Shown here piece after piece: positions 23,922 through 37,172 of a DNA stretch of 64,000 bases; within the stretch, counting starts at the first letter, position 1, and every line of letters begins with the position of its first letter. The stretch covers positions 4,471,713 to 4,535,712 of the forward strand of contig CM041201.1 of assembly GCA_023078555.1 (NCBI GenBank), read 5' to 3'. Made by a program: the position numbers and the translations under genes. Under the pieces are notes generated by a model. The model saw only the letters and a program-made list of their open reading frames with translations. It was not told the origin of the DNA and did not search any database. This DNA comes from Ulva prolifera (Eukaryota; Chlorophyta; Ulvophyceae; Ulvales; Ulvaceae).

Positions 23922-26900
23922 AAGCACATCAGAGAACTGCGGTTGCAGGCCGAAGCTACAGTACACGAGCATGATTTGCGATGGAAATGCTGTATAGGAA
24001 AAGTTGCACATGATAGGGAGTTCTTTCACGTCAACGCTTGCTCTCCTCTGGCTCCACGGGCCAGCGGCTACAAGGGCATTTCTGCGAGCATGGCTCAGGC
24101 GAACCGTCGCCTGCCTTCGCGCCATGTGGCCGTTGATTCAGAAGTATTTATCTCGTCTTGTCACCGGACTCTGTCGGGGCTTACGACGGGATCCCAACAT
24201 CAGGCGGTGGCTACTGTATTACCTTCTTCAGCTCGGAAATCGGTTTTTCAACTCGAACGCGCAAAGGGCCAAGACAACGTCGTCCAGGTCATCACAGCAT
24301 CAGTAAGCTTGCTGCTATATTCGCTCTGTGTGCATGCGTGCCCTTGGCTCTTGGCAGTGTTAGTCCTCGCTTAATCAAGGCGTGCCCAGGTCTCGTAAGC
24401 CTATCTGACGCCAGTGTCGACAGAACATGCAATTCAACGTTTGTACTCTTTCCTAATGCCTTGGAGTATCAACGTGGTGCATGGAGCGCCCACGCATCGT
24501 GCGAGCTGATTGGCTCAGCGCTTGAATTGCACTGTAGATACAAGCCAACACTTGCTGGCACAGCTCGCCACAACATTCAAGTCATTGCAGGGCTGTACAT
24601 GAAGCGAAGTTCCATGCTCGTGCTCAAGGGCGGGGGACCTCCACTAAATTCAACAGGAGCTCGCCCGGCGTTGCAACAGCGGAGCATGCCGTGAGCGAGC
24701 GAGTGCCATACATCGGGCACAGTGGTATCGAGGTTGATCTCTGGGCGTCAGCTCTGATCTCTCAGGGCGAGGTCAGATTGGGGACCAGATTCTCTCGTGG
24801 AGACAGCATATCTCAGCAAACTAGCCTGCGCAGATTCGCAGGACGCTCGCCGCGGTTTGCTAGCGCAACGCGAGAGCCTGACACGAGCAAAGAACGCTGT
24901 CTGTTACTTCACGGACTCCCGCCTGACGAAAGTCATTCCACAGGTGCGTTGTTTCTTATCTAGGCACATGCAATTGGTCACCAAGGCTGCGTTGCATGTC
25001 CAATCATTCACAGCCTTGAATGGTACATGCAATTTGATCTCATCTATGTTCTGACGTCGATAATGCCAGTTCTGGATAAGGCATACCCACATCGTCCGTG
25101 TGCAGCACAATGTCAGCTGGTAGTGCTCAACGAAATTCAAGCATTCATGAATGCGATGATTATTCACACCAAGATGAGCTCTCCAGTGCACGGAGTCACA
25201 ATGACGTTTCCAAATCAATTTCATATCTTGCTGAACAGTCAACACGTCAATGCGATCTACTTGCACAAAAAAAAACCCTCCAGGCAAAGGTAGCCAGATA
25301 AGCATGTCAGAAATAGACAATTCACCTCCAGCGGGATCTAAACTCCTCCGTGGGGGGGAAGTGCATGTTGAACCTTTCCCCGACATGTCTTTGACATCCA
25401 CTTGGTCATACACCGGTCGCAATCTTGATGCACTGCTTAGATATGCGGCGCCTGATACTTCTCAAGGCATTCCGCGACATACTCAAGAGGATACAATTCA
25501 AGCTGAGAAATGTAACGGAAGCAGAGTCCCAGTTGGGCATGCTCGGGATCCTGCCTATGCCACACAATCACAGATGGTGGCCCATCATGAAGCACCAGCA
25601 GCCGGTTGCTTGGGGAATGCAGCTGGGCTGCCTTCATTGCCATCCAGGATATCAATCACTTGTGCAAAGAAGGCCCGTGACGACGTGGAAATTCCGTGGC
25701 TAAGACTTGGTCAAGATGGTGAGGGTGCTTGTGGTCCAAAGGGGCAGGATGGTACGTGACTACTTGAACACGTTTTTGCTCACGTGATGGCTTGAATCAA
25801 TGCACCATACGAGAGAGCCAGTCGTTCAGTACACTTCATACCGTGGGCCAACTGGTTGTGATCACACAGGTCGCACCATCCGGGTGTCCATACAGTTGGA
25901 CACAATCTCTTGTATCTGCAGGACGAGTGGTGGCAGCACAGGCCCAGGACACTGAATGCGCAATGGCAAAAAGTCAGGAAGTGCTGCGATCATCAAGTAG
26001 TGGTGCTGCTTCACCTTGCTTGACTGTTCCACCAGTCGGAGTGCTGCCGCACATGGTATGTCCGGTACAGGGCCACCAGCCATGTCTCCAGAGCAGTGAC
26101 ACACTCAACTGTGCACCTGAATATGTTGGGCAGAGTACGGGATCGCCCATTGGCAGTGCCTCAGAGGATCGCTGCACAGAAGAGCACATTGCGAATAGAG
26201 GCAACGGCAACCAGATGCTACGCAGCAACAGTATGTCGCGACACCTACACTTTGGGCCCCAGTGTATGGTGATGATTCACAGGGTGGCACATCTGTCTTC
26301 AAACTTCACAAAAATGCACCTGCCCCTTTTTTTCAGAGTCCTGTGGTGGCGCGTGCAGGTGTCTCACCTCCATACCACACACACTCTGACAGGCATCCTT
26401 CCGCGGGTCCCACCTGCACAAGAAGTTCCCAGAAAGCTGCCTCAAGCTCAAATTTTTCAGACCTTCGATGGCAAGAGGCTGAAGGTGGAAGTGCTGGTGA
26501 TTTGGCCGAGCAGTGCTCATCAGATCATGCGAGCCACTCCAGTGGTGGCAATCTGCTTTTGACTGGTCCATTGCAGCTCTTGGCTTCCACGCCGCAGCCA
26601 TTCCCAGAGCTGGCTGACACAGATCCTTGCGGTGCATGCCCCGGTCCAGCTGCAGTCGGCGCCAGTACGGGCAGCACTTTGACTGCCTGTATTTATGCTG
26701 GCATGCCACTCGCAAATGCACCAGCAGCTGAGGCTTCGCCATGGCGGCAGATCTGCAAGATGTCGCAAGAGGTGAATATCGACCATCACTCCCCTGCGCA
26801 GTGCCACGCTGAGCGCTTTCAGCAAGTCCGATCACAATCTGCGGCATGCTGTGAAGTCGAGGGCAGCGAAGGTGACGTTGGGTCGCCTATTGCATGTTTC

Positions 26901-29900
26901 AAAGAGCCGATAAATCAGACTGAATGCCAGCAAACCATTAACGCTCCGAAGGCACCTGCGGGATTGCCAGACACTGGGCAACACATTGAGGGTGGCCCTG
27001 ATCGTGAAAGCATGGAGCAACAGAGCAAGACTGACTCTGATCAAGCCATGCTTGAGAAACAGAGTGAGAGTAATTCTAGTTCAGCCAAGCCTGAGAAGCA
27101 TAGCGAGGCCGGCACTAGTCAGGCTGATCATTTCAACTCACCGCACCTCAAAGGAGAATACCTCAGAGCATGCACGTGCGAAACCTGCTTGGTCTCTTGT
27201 GGCAATCTGATACACCCTGGAACTGCTGGATGTCCTGTGCGAACACAGCAGCGTATCCTAAGCACCTGAGTGCAATGGTGGCTGCAGAGCTGCATCGCAC
27301 AGTGCAAGCTCTCCCATGTCACCTGAGGCCACTGTGAACTCTGGGGAGCCGTCTGGGAAATCAGTTGCACAGCACCCAGTTACAGCTGATGTCAAAGGCA
27401 CAGGGTCAGCGACGCCTTTTCAAAGGCCGAAGACCGGCAGTTCCAGTGATGCAGAGTGCTGTCAGCCTGTCAGCCCGTCGCAAGACACCGAAGGAGGTGA
27501 GCACAGAGACAGTGCCAGTATGCTGTACATGCACACTTTCAGGTCATGCTTATCTGAAGGTGATGCTGCAGGTGTGGAGCAGAGCTGTTCTAGCTCCCAT
27601 TTAAATCAATCGGGTTTGCAATTAGCTATCTCAGCAGCCCAATGCTGTCCATATGACATTCCAAACCCACAATTGTGCTCTGAGGCCGCTGCCCAGCTCG
27701 GCAAAGGTGCTCTTGGGGCTCAGGATTGCCAGGCACCAGCGGTACTGGGCCAGAGCAAACGATTGCAGCACATGGTGCACCAGCTGTCTGTTGACCCACT
27801 GCTAAGCCCAAACGAAGAAGTGATTTGTGAAGTACAGCCGGCTCTACGTGATGTGCATGCTTGGTTCACGACTTCTCAAGCAGCTCCGACAACTACCAAA
27901 AGAATGTCATCGCACCCAGCATGCACAGATGAGGGTCAGACGTCTGGAGGAATGGTCCACCATGCCGGAGTGCTCGACTTCGCGCTGGGTGAAGCCATGG
28001 AGCGGGTTGATCTGGGTCGCTCTTCTCTGCCTTGTGGAGTTGAGCTTCCTGGCGCTGGGCCCATGCTGTCTCAGGAGACAACTTCAGAAGCCCTTCTGAG
28101 AGGCGACACATGTACCAGTGACTGTGAAACGATGGCAGGCCCTTCAGAGCCTGTGGAAGATCCATTGTCCACACCAAGGAATGCACATTGCACAGCAACC
28201 ACCTTAACTCCTGTCACTGAATCCGTACACGCTTGCGAGGATGGAGAAACTTGGACAGGCAGCAGCGTGCACATTACCCCTCCCATTGCTGCGGTCACAC
28301 CGAGCAAAGCTGCCGTCAAAACTCAGCAGCGCATCTTCCCAGGCTTGAGTTTGAGTGATGCAAGCATGCAGCCTGGCAGGCAGAGCCTCAAGCCACATGC
28401 TCTGGCAAGCATTGCGAGCACTACCTCAGTCCCTGTTGCTGAAAATGAGGCGATCCACGTCTCACAAGTCCTGATTGGGCACCAAAACCCGCTCTTTCTG
28501 TCATCTCCGCGGGGCGGATCTGACTCCTGTACTCCTGCAGAACATGCGGATGCCACAACACACTTACCGCAGAACCCGCTTAATAGACCCACAACTTATT
28601 CATCGGAGCCTGACAGTAAAACCCTCGTTTGTGAGGCAACCATGACAGCCTCACAGCCGTGCACACCAGCAGACTCCTTGACAGGGCCATCGCCTTCAGT
28701 GCGATGTGCTTCCGACCATACATCATTGACTCACAGTCCTGATTGTCCACAGCAACCTGTAGGTGTGATTGTGCCACAGCTGTAGACCGTGTGCATCAGT
28801 AAAGCATTGTCTGTGGGCAACCCAATTGCCCAAGACTGCGCTCCAAACACACAGGTTGGACTCACAGCCGTTCTGTGCTTGCAGGTGGTTCTGGTGCACA
28901 TTGCTCACCATCAAAAGATGGAGGCTGCAACAGCCCTACGAAGGACATTGCAGCGCACGAAGGGGTCGTGACCAGCAATGCAGTTCCCCCCGCTGAGGTC
29001 CCAAGTTCTGAGCCCCAAAGTGGTAGTGATGAAAGACTTGACCGTGCAAGGCAAGGCCTGGATGATCTTTGCCCCGCCATTGCGTTGCAAGCTGTTGACT
29101 CAGGCCTCAACAACATGTTTGGTCAAGATCTGGCTATGGCATGCCCTCTATACTCCAAAACGGGCGGCCTCTTCGCCTCGCACACGAGGGTGTCAGATTC
29201 TATCCGTCGGCCACACGACTCCTCGCTGGGACGTGAACAATCAATGCTGAGCACGGCCATGCACATGGTAGCTGCATGCCCGCCTCGCATCCCTGGCCAG
29301 CAGACCCCACCTGCAGACCCGCTAGCTCCCCCAACTTGTGATCCAGATCATTCGTCATTGAGTGTGTATGTGGACAAGCGTCAACTTGCAGTAGATCCGC
29401 TGGCTCTGGCCACAGTCCCAGCCAGCACGCATGCATTTGACAGATCTCAAGCGCTGGTGTCACCAGCAGAGAAGGAAATAAAAGGATTCAAAGTGGGCTT
29501 TGCAGCTGCCAGCAGCATCACCGTAGGAGACTCTGGCGTATGCGATGTGCCTGATGCTGGAGGTGAGCGGGTTAGCTTTGAGATCATCGAAGATGAGGAA
29601 GCAGTGCAAGACCTTCTCCAACATGCCAGCAGTGGCTATCAGTGCAGTGTACATGCGGTGGCGGACGCCTGCGAGGCCGGGCCATGTGCAGGTGGCTCGG
29701 GCAAGGGCCACTGTAGCAAGAACGATAGCATTGATGGAGTTGCTCAGTGCAGTTGGGGGATCGGCGATCGCATGGCCAGGGATGCCGGCGATGCTCGAGG
29801 CGATTCACCGTCGAAGCGGAGGCCACCTGGCCTGAATGGCGCACAAGCACGTGTGCCAGGCGATCGCTTGGCCGCTGCATCATCATGCGAGACACCAGAG

Positions 29901-32252
29901 CGCTCCGAATCTGTGGGCATACTCGAAGAGGCAGTGCCAGTGGCTCCATGTAGCCCGGGGGGCAGTGCTCAGGCTTCCGCTGCTCGTGCCGGTGCAGCCG
30001 TTGCGATGGCTGGCCAGGAAGTCCGGCGCAGCGCACAGCAGTGGCCAAACGTGCGCGCAATGGCTGCAAAGGTGCGGCGACGAGTGGACAGCGAGACGGC
30101 CGAAATCGTGCGCAAGTGCGGAGCAGGTGCGCCATCTCGTAGATGTTGGATGTTGCCCCTGGTTGGCGCTGCGCTGGGCCGTGCCAGCCTGTGTGAGCAC
30201 AGAGTACAGACATGTGATTCCATCCCGCGGGATCCCGCATCCTCCAGAATCAGGCTGCATCACAGGTAGAACGTCACATTGGATCATTGCGGTGTAGATC
30301 TCCCGACCCCCATGGCGTCAGATGCCGGTGTGGCAATGGTGTCACCAGGTGGTGCGGGAGCTGCTGGTGTGGATCAATCACACGCCGTCCAGCCGGCCCC
30401 TCAGCTGGTATGCCAGCCTGATTCACTCACCGCGCCCTCACGCAGCACTGCTTCTGAGCCTCCTGGAGCTGCGGATGCGGGGATCTCGCAGGACCTGGTC
30501 ATCACGCACTCGTACCAACTGCACGCGCCTCCGAAGCCCTGTGAAGCAGCCGCGCTGCAGCAGGCCCAGGCGCCTGGGCCTGGCCTGCGTACGGCCCGAG
30601 CGACCGACGCGGCTTCGCCGTGGTCGCGTCAGCGCACAGCCAGGGATGCCGGCAGGGCACCGGCAGACCTAGCAGAGCGGCACAGGCACGACCCCAGGGC
30701 CGGAGCTGGGAGAGGGCGTGCAGCGGCGCCCTTGCCTCATGCGCTGACCGCCATGAGGGCGCTGGGGATGGTCGCGGACAGGCCTGCACTCACGGGGCCG
30801 CGGGATGCACCCTCTCCGGCGGTGCCGGCCTCGCCAAAGTCCCGCTGGCAGAGGGCCCGTGGAGCTGTGGTGCGTGTTTGCCTTGCAGCTATCTGGTACA
30901 ATGTTTCGTGGCTGAACTGCTCATCTGCGCATGTGTTGGACCCTACTCAGGGCTACCCACAACTGGCAGTGCGATGGAAGCCTGAGCGTGTCAATACACT
31001 CGCTCGTATCACACCAACATCATGTTGTGCTGTTCACAGCACATGACTGAGCCACCTGCACAGACTGTAGATGCCATGTCAGTTATGATGTGTTTGACTT
31101 AATGTCCCGCCACAGGCCGCACCGTCATGGTCATCTCTGTTCCGCCGACGTTCAGCGCCAGCGCCCCCGCCCAGGTCCGCCAGCAGTGCCGCGAGCGTAG
31201 TGCTCAAGCCAGTGCTGGCGGCTCCGCCCCCCAGCGCGAAGAAAGTCCGTGCGCAGCTGCAGCAGCTGTCACCGGAGGTCGCGTCGCATGCGCGAGCTGT
31301 CGCGGAGCGGGCCGTCGAGCATGTCCATACTCTGCTGGCCACCCGGCAGGCTGGTGGCAGTGTCTGCACCAGGCAGATGTCTCCAAACGTCCTAGGCAGC
31401 CCAGACATCCGCGGCTCCCTGAACCAAGACAGCGGTGGCTTACCTGCTGTGGCAGGCGTTGCCAGGCAGGGAGTACATGCCACGCCTGCAACGGGTGCGC
31501 GTGGAGATGGGACGCACTGTGTGGCTGTGGGCTCGAGTGGTGAGCAAGGGCCGACGTGCGGCGACATGTCCTTGGCTGTTGACCAGCAGCACTGTGCGAA
31601 GGGGAATCTTGAGCAGGTGACCCTGTGCCCTACCAGCCGGGCCAAGCTCTGCAGCTCGAAAGACACTCGTGCATCTTCTGTGATGACCCCAAGTGTGGGT
31701 TGCAGTGAAGCAGAGGTAGTTTTTTTACCGCTACAAGGCGAAGCTGACACAGTAACCTGTCACACAATAGTTGGAAGTCTGTCTCGGAAACACATAGATC
31801 GTCATATCGGTGATAGGAGCACCTGTGAAAAGCCTGCTGGAAAGAAAAAACTTCAAGTGCCAGGTGTGTATGCTCCGGAACATGCAAACTGTCTTGAAAT
31901 GTGACTCTTTGACATGATTGGAGACCTCACCCCAGGAATTGGGCACAGTGTCAGTGGCTTGCTTCTCATAAGAGTTCTTACACATGTCCTGGTGTTTACA
32001 GTGGCTGACTGTGTTGCAGGGCGCCTGCTTTTAGAGCAAGATCCATTGGATGCACCGTTGGTCAGTCACACTCCTCCTTCCCCAACCTCAAAGAGTCCAA
32101 CCAGGCGCGTCAGACAAGGAGGGGGCTTGGCTTCGAAGACATATCACAGTGCAACAAAGTTTGGCTACGGGACCAAGAAGCAGAGTGCCAGAAGTATTTC
32201 TCCTCTGCAAAATGATTTTCGAGCTGTCGATGCTGCAGCTTTGTTCAGATAA
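23922..32252 (+). CDS. Large unrecognised protein, Ser/Thr/Gln/Ala-rich, probably disordered
   Basis: A chain of long open exons on one strand that join in phase. Exons I can support: up to 25751; from 25922; from about 26337; about 27290-28762; 28885-30192; 30298-30869; 31116-31863; 32020-32252. The junctions at 25751/25922, 28762/28885, 30192/30298, 30869/31116 and 31863/32020 are phase-consistent with GT-AG borders. The frames shift at about 26.25 and 27.28 kb, where the junctions are unresolved. The product would exceed 2000 residues. The N-terminal pieces look helical (LAEQSTRQCDLLAQKKTLQ; LLAQRESLTRAKNA), suggesting a coiled coil. The rest is Ser, Thr, Pro, Gln and Cys-rich with no domain I recognise. 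A short repeat-like stretch lies near 27000-27110 (MEQQSKTDSDQAMLEKQSES). The C-terminus, TYHSATKFGYGTKKQSARSI and following residues, is basic. TGTAA at 32266 follows the stop by 14 bases. Start codon not determined. Confidence 0.6.
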
Positions 32253-33033
32253 CACACATATTCCATGTAAACAGAAGTCCCCTTTTTGCAAGTTGCCCGT
32301 TTGCCGAACCTTGTATGTGTGAGCATGGTTCACGTGCGCTCCACTGATCAAAACGGACGCTCTGGAAGTCCATGACCAGTCTGCACAATCCTATGTTTGT
32401 TGGGTGTAGTGCAGACCAGGTGCTGCACGTGAAAAGGGCGTAGGAAATGTATGTGCACGTATTGAAAATTCATTCTCATATTGCATGATGTAGGTCATGA
32501 CAGCAAACGAGCCTATTCAGCCTACTTGACAGCAGCACTTTTTGTAATGGTACAGCCGTGGGCGTGTGCTACAGAATGATGCATCCAACAACCGTTACCT
32601 CAATGAGGACATGCCCTTGAGTACAGTGCACAAGGTACTGGCGGCGTGCTGTTTGCAAATGATCGTCAAACTATTACCCCTCCATTCTGTGTGCCAGATG
32701 CACGACAATTCATAGATAGTACCACTCACCCTTTCGGTATTTTCCTCCAGTGAAATGATGCATTGAACATTGGTTTGATAAGGTTTGAGGCATACGTTTA
32801 TCTGTCTCACACCAAGTGGGTCACACATGGAAATTATTTTAGTCGCAGATATTGGCATATATGTATACAATTAGTCTACATCCGCATGCTCGACATCCGC
32901 TTTGCCGCACTGGCAGGGCGGACATTTACAAGTGGCAGAGCCCCGATCTCACCTCGCTAGACTAGACCAACATCATGCCGAATAATATGGTACGGAAAAT
33001 ACTACTGAACACCGATTTGAAGCGGTCGGTAGC
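32253..33033. other. Convergent intergenic region
   Basis: 3' UTRs of the large gene (+) and psbO (-). More A/T-rich than the neighbours. No other feature seen apart from the TGTAA words. Confidence 0.5.
32936..32940 (-). terminator. UGUAA polyadenylation signal of psbO
   Basis: TGTAA on the minus strand about 95 bases behind the psbO stop codon. Confidence 0.6.
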
Positions 33034-34459
33034 TTAGTTCTTCTCCAGGAGACCATACCAGATGCCAGTGATCTTCACCTCTTTAGGCTCCTTGGCACCC
33101 AGGTCTGTGTCGGAAGGCTGAATGGTCTCAAAGACACCGGCAATCTCACCTGTCTCTGTGTTGACGCGAGCAATTGACCAGACACCGGCACCTGCAGCGG
33201 AGAGCCGTTCAATATAACGTTCCACAGCACCTGGGTGTGCCAGTGCGACGGTCACCGAGGATACCGATGCTGTAGACGTAGCATTTAAAAGTGGGTGACG
33301 ACAAGCATAAACAAAGTGGGTAGTCTGTCAAAATTACATTGCAGCGGAACGAGGACGAGAGGGACACACCCTTGAGTGCGACGGTGGACTTGACGTTCTC
33401 CTTCATGAGTTCCTCAGCGTCGGACCTTGCCGGCAGCGCCACGGCGTTATCGTAACCGGTGGCACCACCACGGCCCTTGGGGTCGAGGAATGTTGCGCCA
33501 CGGTAAGATGGGACGGTGAACTCACCACCGAACCCGTTGACTGTACCCTTGGCCTCGAGCTCCTTCACTGTGAACAGGAAGGGAACACGCTCACCGCCTG
33601 GCATCTGAACGGTGGTCGCCTGGTAGTCGAGGCCATCCTCCTCCTTCAGAGTGATGGCGCCACCGGGGCCGATCGTAACGGAGCCGGACATCTGCAGTGG
33701 GATATCGTCATGTCAGTCATTCCTTCTCTTACAGTGTCGTGTTGACCATTCAACGCTTGTTGTTCCTCAGATAACAAATAAAGAGTCATAATTGCTGCAT
33801 AATTGTCAGAGCAGAACAGCCCGTTCACGTTGAATCTAGCGCACCTGGTCCAGGGTGTAGGTGAGGCGAGTGACCAACTTGGTCTTGACGAACTCGGTCA
33901 CGCCACCCTTAAACTGAGATTCCTCCTTAACGGTGATCCTGTTGGGCTCCATGCAGAAGCGCTCGAGCCTGTAGTTGCCAGGCTTGAGCTCGGAAGGACC
34001 GCCGGTGGTCTCCTCCAGGGTAGGGCAAGCATTGGCACGGCCGGTACCCTTGACCTGGTTGTATGTCAGAGCTTGAATGTCATCGTAGCTGACAGCGTTG
34101 GCAGCCTGAACGAAACCGCACATACGTTAATCGTTGCGGTGCGTGGGGACGCATACGTGCACACGTTGACAATCACAGAACCGACAAAATCACAGCGACG
34201 TGCGACTGCACAAGCAAGGAGATGGTGATGAAAGCGTACGCCAGCGAGGAGCAGCGAAGCAGCTGCGGTGGCAGCGACCTTCTCGCCGTTCACAGCCTGG
34301 ACAGGGCAGGCGCTGCACAACACGTAGCCGGTCAACAGTGTGCTCACGTGTAGACTTCAGCTGATCCGTATGAAACTGTCTGCATATACAAAAGCAGAAG
34401 GCTTACCGCCGAGCCTGAGACTTGGCGTTGATCTTGGCGGGGGCAACGCAGAAAGCCAT
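33034..34459 (-). CDS. psbO: Photosystem II oxygen-evolving enhancer protein 1 (33 kDa)
   Basis: Lumenal extrinsic subunit that stabilises the Mn4Ca cluster of photosystem II. Five exons on the minus strand: 34459-34407, 34312-34240, 34105-33845, 33691-33370 and 33191-33034, 288 residues. Exon 1 ([18 protein letters not shown]) is a chloroplast transit peptide. The next exon adds a lumenal signal ending in LLLAGAANA, with cleavage predicted before [18 protein letters not shown]. The mature part has the two disulfide cysteines (ANACPTLEE and LERFCMEP), [53 protein letters not shown], and the family C-terminus [18 protein letters not shown] followed by [12 protein letters not shown]. All intron phases agree. 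It is divergent from the EF-hand gene across a 2.7-kb spacer. Light-regulated expression is usual for the family; I see no defined element. Confidence 0.97.
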
Positions 34460-37172
34460 TGTGCAATGTTCGACCTTATGCAGAGCCGTGAACGAATGAG
34501 AAGGGAAGTGAGACAAAGTGAAGCTCTCCAGATCCTGACGTATTTGTTGCGCGTGGGTAGGCCTGGCTGGTTAGTTCTGTTGCTTCGAATCCCAAATCGA
34601 GATCAGGATCCCTCAGAACCGGACACGCCGCCGAGATGTCGCAAGATTGAGGGATTCATGCACCTGCAGCCACGCCCAGATTGCACGGAACCGAGTTGAT
34701 ACGCTTCCTGCCGGCATCATATGCGTCAAAGTACTCCCGTTGAACACAGATTCGCTTGAACGTGCTGGTATTGCACGTTTACCGTGAATCCTGGGTTGCA
34801 GCAGTACAGTCAGGCTCGTAACGAGGCCCGGTGACAAATGTGGTTTGCCTCGTGCGCATGGATGTTGGCTTTCGCTGACGGTGCAGAAACTCCGACATCG
34901 TGTTGTCACGCAGACATCATGCTCTTCAGCGAGCTCAGTGTCCTTGTGCGGCCCCCAAGCTACGGGCCTGGAAAATGCAGTTTGAATCGTCTGTAACCTA
35001 ACTGCGTAGACAAAGAGGATACAGCTGAAGGTGGCGAGGCTGTAACTGTAGCTCATTTCAGGCTTGGTAAGCTCTCAAGTATCACGGCAAGTCCTGTGGT
35101 CATTCCAGCCATGTGGCGTCTGAGCAATGCAACACCCAAGGTACTGTTGGAACGAGGCCGACGAGGTCTGGCAAGGCAATTCACAATTGTGTCGGTGCGA
35201 CTCCAAAATACAAACAGCGGTTCACAAGGTAGCTACCAGGTGCCTTTGCAAACCAGCAGCATCACTGCTGTGGCGCCCATGTGCACGCATCTGCAGGCGG
35301 CCGAATCAGGCTGCGTGCACGTGTCTGTAAGGTTTGCAAATATTGAGAGTTTCACTGTGTACCGCCCTGATGTTGCAAATCAGTTCTGTAGACAGCTGTG
35401 CATGCTAGCATCCATGAGATCAGACCGGTGCATCGATGCGCGTGCCTGTCACACCAGCATACCCCCATGTGGTACGATGTCTAAGTACTCACATGCATGA
35501 CCCTGGATATGTACTGGTCGAGGATCTGTGCAGCAGTCCGGGTGCACACCCGCATTGGGCACACACAAGTTCCCGTTGCGCGACAGCATGGGAACATGAC
35601 AGCACAACGGAAACGTGCAGTCCATGGCTCTCCTGCAAAGCGGACCAAAGTGTTGTAAACGGATCATGCCTTCCGGGCTTCTTCCATGCGCTGCACATCC
35701 TGACAGGGCACGCCAGCACGTTGCAGCCCTCAGCATTCTGCAAATTGCAGTCGGCTGCGCCGTCACAGTGGGGCAGCAGGCTCTACTCGACCCCGCACTG
35801 GGACCGCGTCTGTGCCTCCATTCAAGTAAGAAGTGTGGTGCAGCCTCGGCGTGTGCGCAAGTCATAGAATACGCTCCAATGCACAGGCGCTGTGGCAGCA
35901 GCGTGTGCAATGCAGCGCGAATTGCTCCGCTGCAGGCACAGCAGCATGAGATGCGCACGTTCGCACGGCACTGCACCAGCAGCTCAGCTCCCGCACGTAA
36001 CTCGGCCGTGGATCACGGGTGTGAGTTGGCGGCGAATCAGTGATCCTGTGGGCCTGTGGACTCCCGCCGCATGGGGCTGTGGCAACCTGCCGCTTAGGGC
36101 TCAAGGGTCCTTGCACATCACACGTTGCGTCCAGATGTGGGTAGGGACACGGGCCAGGGTGACCGTAGCCACAAATCTGGCGAAAGATGCGGCACTAGGA
36201 CTGGCGTGGAACATTGGCACCAGGATCTGGGCGTCTGGCGTGTCCGCCAGAGCTTCATGTAGGCAGCGGGCCACCCGGGAGTGGTGTGTGACGCACGTCC
36301 ACCGACACCCAGATGCACGATACCGCGGTGTGTCGACTGGTGTCACTGGCATCGTGGCTCTGCGGCAGTGGTACCAAGGAAATGTATCAGCATGGCACAC
36401 TGGCACACGCACTGAGGTGAGGCCGGCACTGGTTCCAGTGGGACAGGAGTATGTGCCCTGAAACCATGAAGGCGGGCAGTCCACGAACATGCCACCGGCA
36501 GTACTGCATGCTTAGCATGGCCAGCTCTAAGTCAGAAGAGGGAGAAAATGAGAGGCTGCTGTGATGGGGCCTACGTGGCACATGCTGTACACCTTCCGCA
36601 CGTCCATGCAGCAATGGCAGAGGCTGTGTAGCAAGTACCCATTCATGCGCACAGCTTTCGTCGAGCGATTCACCGAAGCGAGTCCAGCGGCACCTGCAGT
36701 TGATAAGAGCACAGTATACTGATAACAAGCCGGTATGTGAGACAGCCACAGCATCGCCACATATCATTGGATAACCCCGTGACTCAGAATCGCACAACGT
36801 GAGAAAGGCTGCTGCTCCTGATTCTGTGTTACACAGACAAAGCCTGCTCCTGGTTCTGTTTGGCGTTGGGCTTTCCGGCAATTACGTCAGGTGCAGAAAT
36901 TTGCGAGTTGAGATGTGGTGACAGGTGCATGCTGAGCTGGACGCAGTGCATTGGCAATCCTCTTCGCCAACACATTGCGGTACTTGAAGCGATAGCGCCC
37001 GTGCCTAAGAGAAGTAGACATCTTGACCATACGGTACCAGCTAGTTTCAGCTATATCAAAATTATCTGGATGCCATCACCAGCGGACCCATCAGCTGCCG
37101 TAGACATCAGAGTTTGCAGTACCCGACACATTTTGCACGCATCTCGTTTATAGTTTTCGCATCTTGAAGACC
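34460..37172. other. Intergenic between psbO and the EF-hand gene
   Basis: Divergent spacer that must hold both promoters. Open frames of 130-190 codons occur (35096-35500 +, 35892-36461 +, 36387-36881 -), but their composition and lack of motifs do not support a gene. Confidence 0.4.
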
